Assembly: GCA_916048055.1 (NCBI GenBank)
Contig: CAJZHL010000028.1
Coordinates: 186,001 to 250,000, forward strand
DNA length: 64,000 nt
Direction: 5' to 3'
Origin: Pedinophyceae sp. YPF-701
Lineage: Eukaryota; Chlorophyta; Pedinophyceae
How positions within the stretch are numbered: position 1 is the first letter of the stretch; each line of letters starts with the position of its first letter. Of this stretch, positions 59,739 to 64,000 are shown piece by piece. The translations under genes were made by a program, and so were the position numbers. The notes beneath the pieces were generated by a model. That model saw only the letters and a list, made by a program, of their open reading frames with translations, did no database searches and was not told the origin of the DNA.

Positions 59739-60232
59739 GGCGGTACGCAGCGCTGGGGCGCGGCTTGGGGGCGCCGCGAGCGTGTGTGAGCGGCGGCGGC
59801 TCGTGGTGTGCGCTGATGCCAAGTGCGGACGAGGGGTCGCCCGGGGACGCTTGAGCGACGGGGCGGCGTGCTCGCGGCGGTGGTTCACTAGGGGCTGGGC
59901 CGGGTGCGCTCGGCGCGCCGCCGCGGCGGGTCGGTGGACTGCTGTTGGAGTGCGTGCTTGCGCCAGCCCGACAGCTGCGCCCCGTCGCCACCGGCGCGGC
60001 AAAGCTCGCGCGTGTTGCACGCAGTGCGTTGGGACCCCGACGTGAGCACTTCACTCCACTCTCACCTCTACGGAGTTTCACTCTACCGCCGTCGACGCTC
60101 GCGGCCGCCCCTGTGCTGGGCCGATCTCGACCCTCGCTCAGCACGTCCGTCATGCTGACGATGCTTGATTACACGGCTGCGCCGCAGGCCGTCAACGCGC
60201 GCCGCCCGCAGCCCGCTGCGCACAACACGGCG
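59739..60232. other. Convergent intergenic spacer
   Basis: Contains the 3' UTRs of SRP72 and the GPR107-type gene. Nothing else recognised. Confidence 0.6.
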
Positions 60233-62218
60233 CTAGTCTCCCTTGCCTTGCGCCTCCGCCGAGTCTCCCCCGGCCCCGCGGTTCAGCGGCGCCTCCTCGT
60301 CCCCCTCGTCGTCGCTGTCCGGCGGCGGCACGAAGTCCGCCATCTCGATGCTCAGGTACGGGTTGTGTCGCGTCGGGCGGAACATCATCGCGACGTAGAT
60401 GTAGAACGCCAGCGTGGCGCCCTCCCGGAAGAGGTCCGCGACCCACGCGTACCGGAACGAGAGCGTCTGGAGGAGGAGGAACGCGATGATGCGCGAGAAG
60501 TAGATCCACGCAATAACCACGATGTAGAACTGTCGGAAGAGCTCCAGCTTGCGGTAGTTCCGTGCGGCCTTGCCGTCGGCCTTGGCGGCCTCCTTGAGGT
60601 GGCGCATGGACCAGACGATCGGGAGGAGGATGACGACGACGGAGACGACGTCGAGGATGATGAGGAGGTCCCACCACGTGATCCAGTTGCGCGCCGCGGG
60701 GCCCTCCTCCCGCGTGACGATGAGGGCGATGTTGCAGAGGATCTGGATCGGGATGACGATCATCACGATGCGCTTCTCGCGGTCCGCGAGGAACGGCTTC
60801 ATGTAGGACCACCCCGCGCCGATCAGAATGATCACCACGAAGAACAGCAGCGCGCGAACGGCGTTGAAGAAGTAGTACACGATGTCCCAGCCCTCGTAGT
60901 GCCCCGTGCGCGCGAGCACGAACTGCATGCCCGCCAGCGTCAGCAGCGTCAGCACCTTGACGACGCCCAGCACCGTCATCAGGTGGTGGATCTTGTGGGT
61001 GTCCGAGCGCTGCTTGATGCACAGGCCGACCCACGAGACGAGGCCGGCGAAGTAAGCGCAGAGGAAGGCCATCGTGATGAACGCCACGCCGTCCTCGCCG
61101 ACCGACACGTACGAGCGGGTGCCGTCGGGCAGCATGTTGTAGAGCTGGACTTCAATGTCGAACGAAACCGTCGCCTCGGGCTCGCACTTGACGAAGTACA
61201 GCGTCCAGCGCCCGATCACGCCCTCGGGGGTGTCCACGTGGAAGTGGAACTCCTTGCCCTCTGCGGCGGCACCCCGGAGCGCTGCTACTGAGCACGCGAG
61301 GTGCACGGGGGCAACCCGGGCGTACGCGGCGGCGGGGGCGGCGTACCTTCGGGGTGGTCGGTCACGGACTGGAAGTTGAACAGCTCCCAGACGTCCTCGC
61401 CGTTGAGCGGGCACTCCCCGGCCATCAGCGTCGTCTCCAGGTGGCTCTCGCGGCTCTCGGGGACGCCGACGACGGCCAGGTTGGCCCGGTTCGGCCGCGC
61501 GACGCCCTCCGGCACGGAGATTTCGTCCTCCTGCTCGCGGGCGGCGCGGGCGGTGCGCGGGGTCGGATATCCGCGCGTTCAAGGGACGCGGGCTGGCGCT
61601 GTGATAACAGCAAGCGCGCTTGTCTGGGCGCGTGGGCGCGCGCAAGAGTCAGGCGGGCTGTGGAGCTGGGAGGGCACGTGAGAGGGTACGCGTGCGGTGC
61701 GGAGGGCGACGGTGCTGCGGGCGGACGCGGGGTCGCGCCCCCCTGTGTTGGCGCTCACCAGGACTTTGATGTCAATAACGCCGTGGCCGTCGAACGCGAA
61801 CGGCTGGTGGAGCGGGATCAGGGACCGGGGATCATTGCGGATGCTGTCCCGGACGATCTCCTGCAGCTTCCTGCCGTGGTGCCCCTCAGCCCTGCGTGAG
61901 TGCGAGCGCAGGACGGGTGCAGGTTTGCTGCCGCGCCGTGGTCGCAGGTGCGCGCTGCCGGCTGTGCCGCGGGCCCTCGGCCTTGGACAGGGTCGGAGTG
62001 GCTGCGAGCGCGCGGATACGTCGCGAGCTGCGCTGGCGGAGCCGTGCGCGCGAATCCTCACAACGAAAGTGCTCTGTCGCTGCGTCTATGGCGTAGTGCG
62101 ACGCCTGGAAACCGCATCGCGGGAAGCGATGGAGCATCGTGATCGGGGGCACGCACCGGCATTGCCCCAGCAGCAGAGTGCATGCGAGCAAAAGCGCAAG
62201 CAAGCTCACGGCCCTCAT
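60233..62218 (-). CDS. GPR107: GPR107/GPR108-type Golgi seven-transmembrane protein (GOST family)
   Basis: Minus-strand exons 62218-62157, 61891-61759, 61530-61347 and 61260-60233 close exactly to 468 aa. A signal peptide (MRAVSLLALLLACTLLLGQC) leads into a lumenal domain ending FHVDTPEGVIGRWTLYFVKC, followed by seven membrane helices with the family blocks KIHHLMTVLGVVKVLTLL, VRALLFFVVIILIGAGWSYM, DREKRIVMIVIPIQILCNIA, VWSMRHLKEAAKADGKAARN and WIYFSRIIAFLLL. The cytosolic tail is acidic (DSDDEGDEE) after FRPTRHNPYLSIE. Family members sit in the Golgi or trans-Golgi network and act in retrograde trafficking; plant relatives are listed as candidate G-protein-coupled receptors. Confidence 0.93.
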
Positions 62219-62711
62219 ATTGGGCCGCTGGCGCTCTGCCCCGCGACGACGCCTGCTCGACGCGCTCCGAAACTCGCCGCTGCTGGACTCAGGTCAACGG
62301 CAGCGAAAAACTTCGATCAGCCCGGCGCGCCTGTCGCTGCGCGGCAAGCCAGCACAGTCTGGAGCCAAGCCAAGCCCGCTGGGGTCCGTGGAGCGCGCCA
62401 CAGATGAGCTGCCGACAGCCGCCTGTCGAACGTGGCGTCAGCGGAATCGGCGACGCGCACTTGAGCCCGCAGGAGCCGTCGCTGACGCGCAGAGGGCCCC
62501 TGAGGCCTGTGCCCGAGTTTCAGGGGAGTGTCCGCGATCGCGCCGCGCACAATGCAGTCACGGCGCGCGCGCACGCGCCACACGTACGGCGCTACATTGA
62601 CGTTCACATCCACAGCGACAACTCCTTGTCATATTCGGTCCACGCACTCGCACGACCTCCTGTGCTTGGTGCTTGCGCCCCACCGCAGCCCGCGCCGACG
62701 CGCCGGATGCG
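62219..62711. promoter_or_regulatory. Divergent promoter interval
   Basis: 493 bp between the GPR107-type gene (minus) and the HAD hydrolase (plus). No defined element recognised. Confidence 0.45.
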
Positions 62712-64000
62712 ATGCGCGTGAGTCGCTTCCGACCAAGCCGCCTCACGTCCTCAGCCTCATCCCGTGCGCGGGTCCGGGCGCACGCCGACCTGGGGATGGC
62801 CGCGCCTAGGGTGCTTGATGGCATAGCCAGCCTTCCCAAGACATATAAGGGAGTGCTTTTGGACCAGTTCGGGGTCCTGCATGACGGACAGAAGCCGTAT
62901 CCGGGCGCGATCGACGCCGTGAGGACGCTCGCGGAGGACCGAGGCGCGAAAGTGGTGCGGCCCTGCGCTGAGGGAGGCACTGCACTCGACGGAGCGCGAC
63001 CTCGCCGCGGCGCGATGCCCGCGGCGTGGTGAGGCCGTCGCGCTCATGTGCCGCGGCATGGCCGTGCAGCGCCATGGGCCCGGAGATGATTCTCGCACAC
63101 GCATTCGAGAAACAAAGAATCACAAACAAATACCGATCGAAGACTCTGGCGCGGTCGCGCCGCTCGACTCGCCATCGCGGCTCGCAGCCCCCGCAGCCGC
63201 GCGTGCCCAGCCCTTTCTCAAAACACCCCCAACCCCCGCAGGTGCTGCTCTCCAACAGCTCGCGTCGGTCCGACCGCGCCATCGACAAGCTCGCGGCGAT
63301 GGGGTTCCGGCGCGAGTGGTTCCACGGCTGCGTCACCAGCGGCGAGGTCACGCACGCCAAGCTCAGCGCCCGCACGGACCCGCCCTACGCCTCCCTCGGG
63401 ACGCGCTGCCTGTGGTTCACGTGGGGCTCTCGCGGCTCCGTGTCCCTCGACGGGCTCAACGCCGACCCCGTCGCGCCCGACACCGCGCCCGCGGACATCG
63501 ACTTCGTCATGGCGCACGGCACGGAGTGCGTCGGCGCCCCGGGCGGCGCGCTCGTGCCCATGGAGGTGGACGCGATGGTCGCGCTGCTTCAAAAGTGCGC
63601 GAAAGAGAAGCCCGGACTCAAGATGGTCCTCGCGAACCCGGACATCGTGACCGTCGACGGGTCGCAGCTGCGGCCCATGCCCGGGTACCTCGCGCGGGCG
63701 TTCCGGGAGGCCGGGGGGGGAGTTTTAGTCATGGGAAAGCCGGCGCCGGTGATCTACGAAGCCGCGCTGGGGATGCTGGAGCTGCCTCCCGGGGATGTCG
63801 TGGCGGTGGGGGACTCCGTGGAGCACGACGTGGCGGGCGCGGCGCGGGCTGGCGTCGACTGTGTCTTTGTGGCGGGCGGCATCCATGCAGGTGCGTGCGG
63901 GGTGGACCCGGGGGCGTATGTGGCGTCGGGGGGGAGTGAGCGGCGGCCGGTGGACGAGGACGGCGTGCGAGCGGTGCTGGCGGAGGAGGGCGTGGGGACG
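62712..64000 (+). CDS. HAD-superfamily class IIA-like hydrolase (3' partial)
   Basis: Exons 62712-62954 and 63242 to the window edge join in phase 0; 334 codons are visible and no stop is reached. Motif I is GVLLDQFGVLHDGQKPYPGA, motif II VLLSNSSRRS, motif III GKPAPVIYEAA and motif IV VAVGDSVEHDVAGAARAGV followed by FVAGGIHAG. The second Asp of the usual DxD is replaced by Phe (D-Q-F), as in a eukaryote/bacterial subfamily with a D-L-W motif (TIGR01459-like), so phosphatase activity is not assured. The first 28 residues, before an internal Met at 62796, are Arg/Ser-rich and could target a plastid or mitochondrion. Confidence 0.9.

Overview
This is nuclear DNA of a GC-rich unicellular eukaryote, almost certainly a green alga (chlorophyte or prasinophyte grade). 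Supporting evidence: a plastid-type starch synthase III, a tandem-GroES chloroplast co-chaperonin, a plastid-type dihydrolipoyl dehydrogenase, an AMT1 ammonium transporter, a flagellar protein (CFAP263), and a four-cNMP-domain cGMP-type kinase. About 23 protein genes are packed in 64 kb, almost all split by short spliceosomal introns (about 57-560 nt). Coding sequence was reconstructed by joining frames across donor/acceptor sites and checking that phase closes; most gene models close exactly. There are no operons; neighbours are mostly divergent or convergent. No tRNA, rRNA, CRISPR or intact autonomous transposon was recognised.

Layout. 1-4306: 3' part of a leucine-rich-repeat transmembrane protein with two cyclase domains. 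4307-8542: gene-poor block with two related 11-bp minisatellites. 8543-15175: USP39, DDX51 and plastid LPD. 17847-21978: starch synthase III. 22849-28761: a membrane-anchored OvoA-type methyltransferase, a 77-aa membrane protein and an ammonium transporter. 29264-38273: BAP31 (with a 126-bp-arm hairpin in an intron), MTFP1, ribophorin I and CFAP263. 38567-46891: SmD3, PKG, eIF2B-alpha and a small secreted Cys-rich protein. 47521-53604: PRKRIP1, cobalamin adenosyltransferase, a PLAC8 protein and Cpn20. 54142-64000: DHX15/PRP43, SRP72, a GPR107-type seven-TM protein and the 5' part of a HAD hydrolase.

Themes. Four genes serve the spliceosome (USP39, SmD3, PRKRIP1, DHX15). Four serve the ER/secretory route (SRP72, ribophorin I, BAP31, GPR107). 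Two form a possible cyclic-nucleotide module (tandem cyclase and PKG). This co-occurrence is probably chance rather than functional clustering. The most notable observations are: the tandem cyclase, in which each domain appears to keep the catalytic residues the other has lost; an unusually high share of GC-AG introns (6 of about 56 modelled); the near-perfect long hairpin inside a BAP31 intron; and a stand-alone, membrane-anchored version of the ovothiol-pathway methyltransferase domain.
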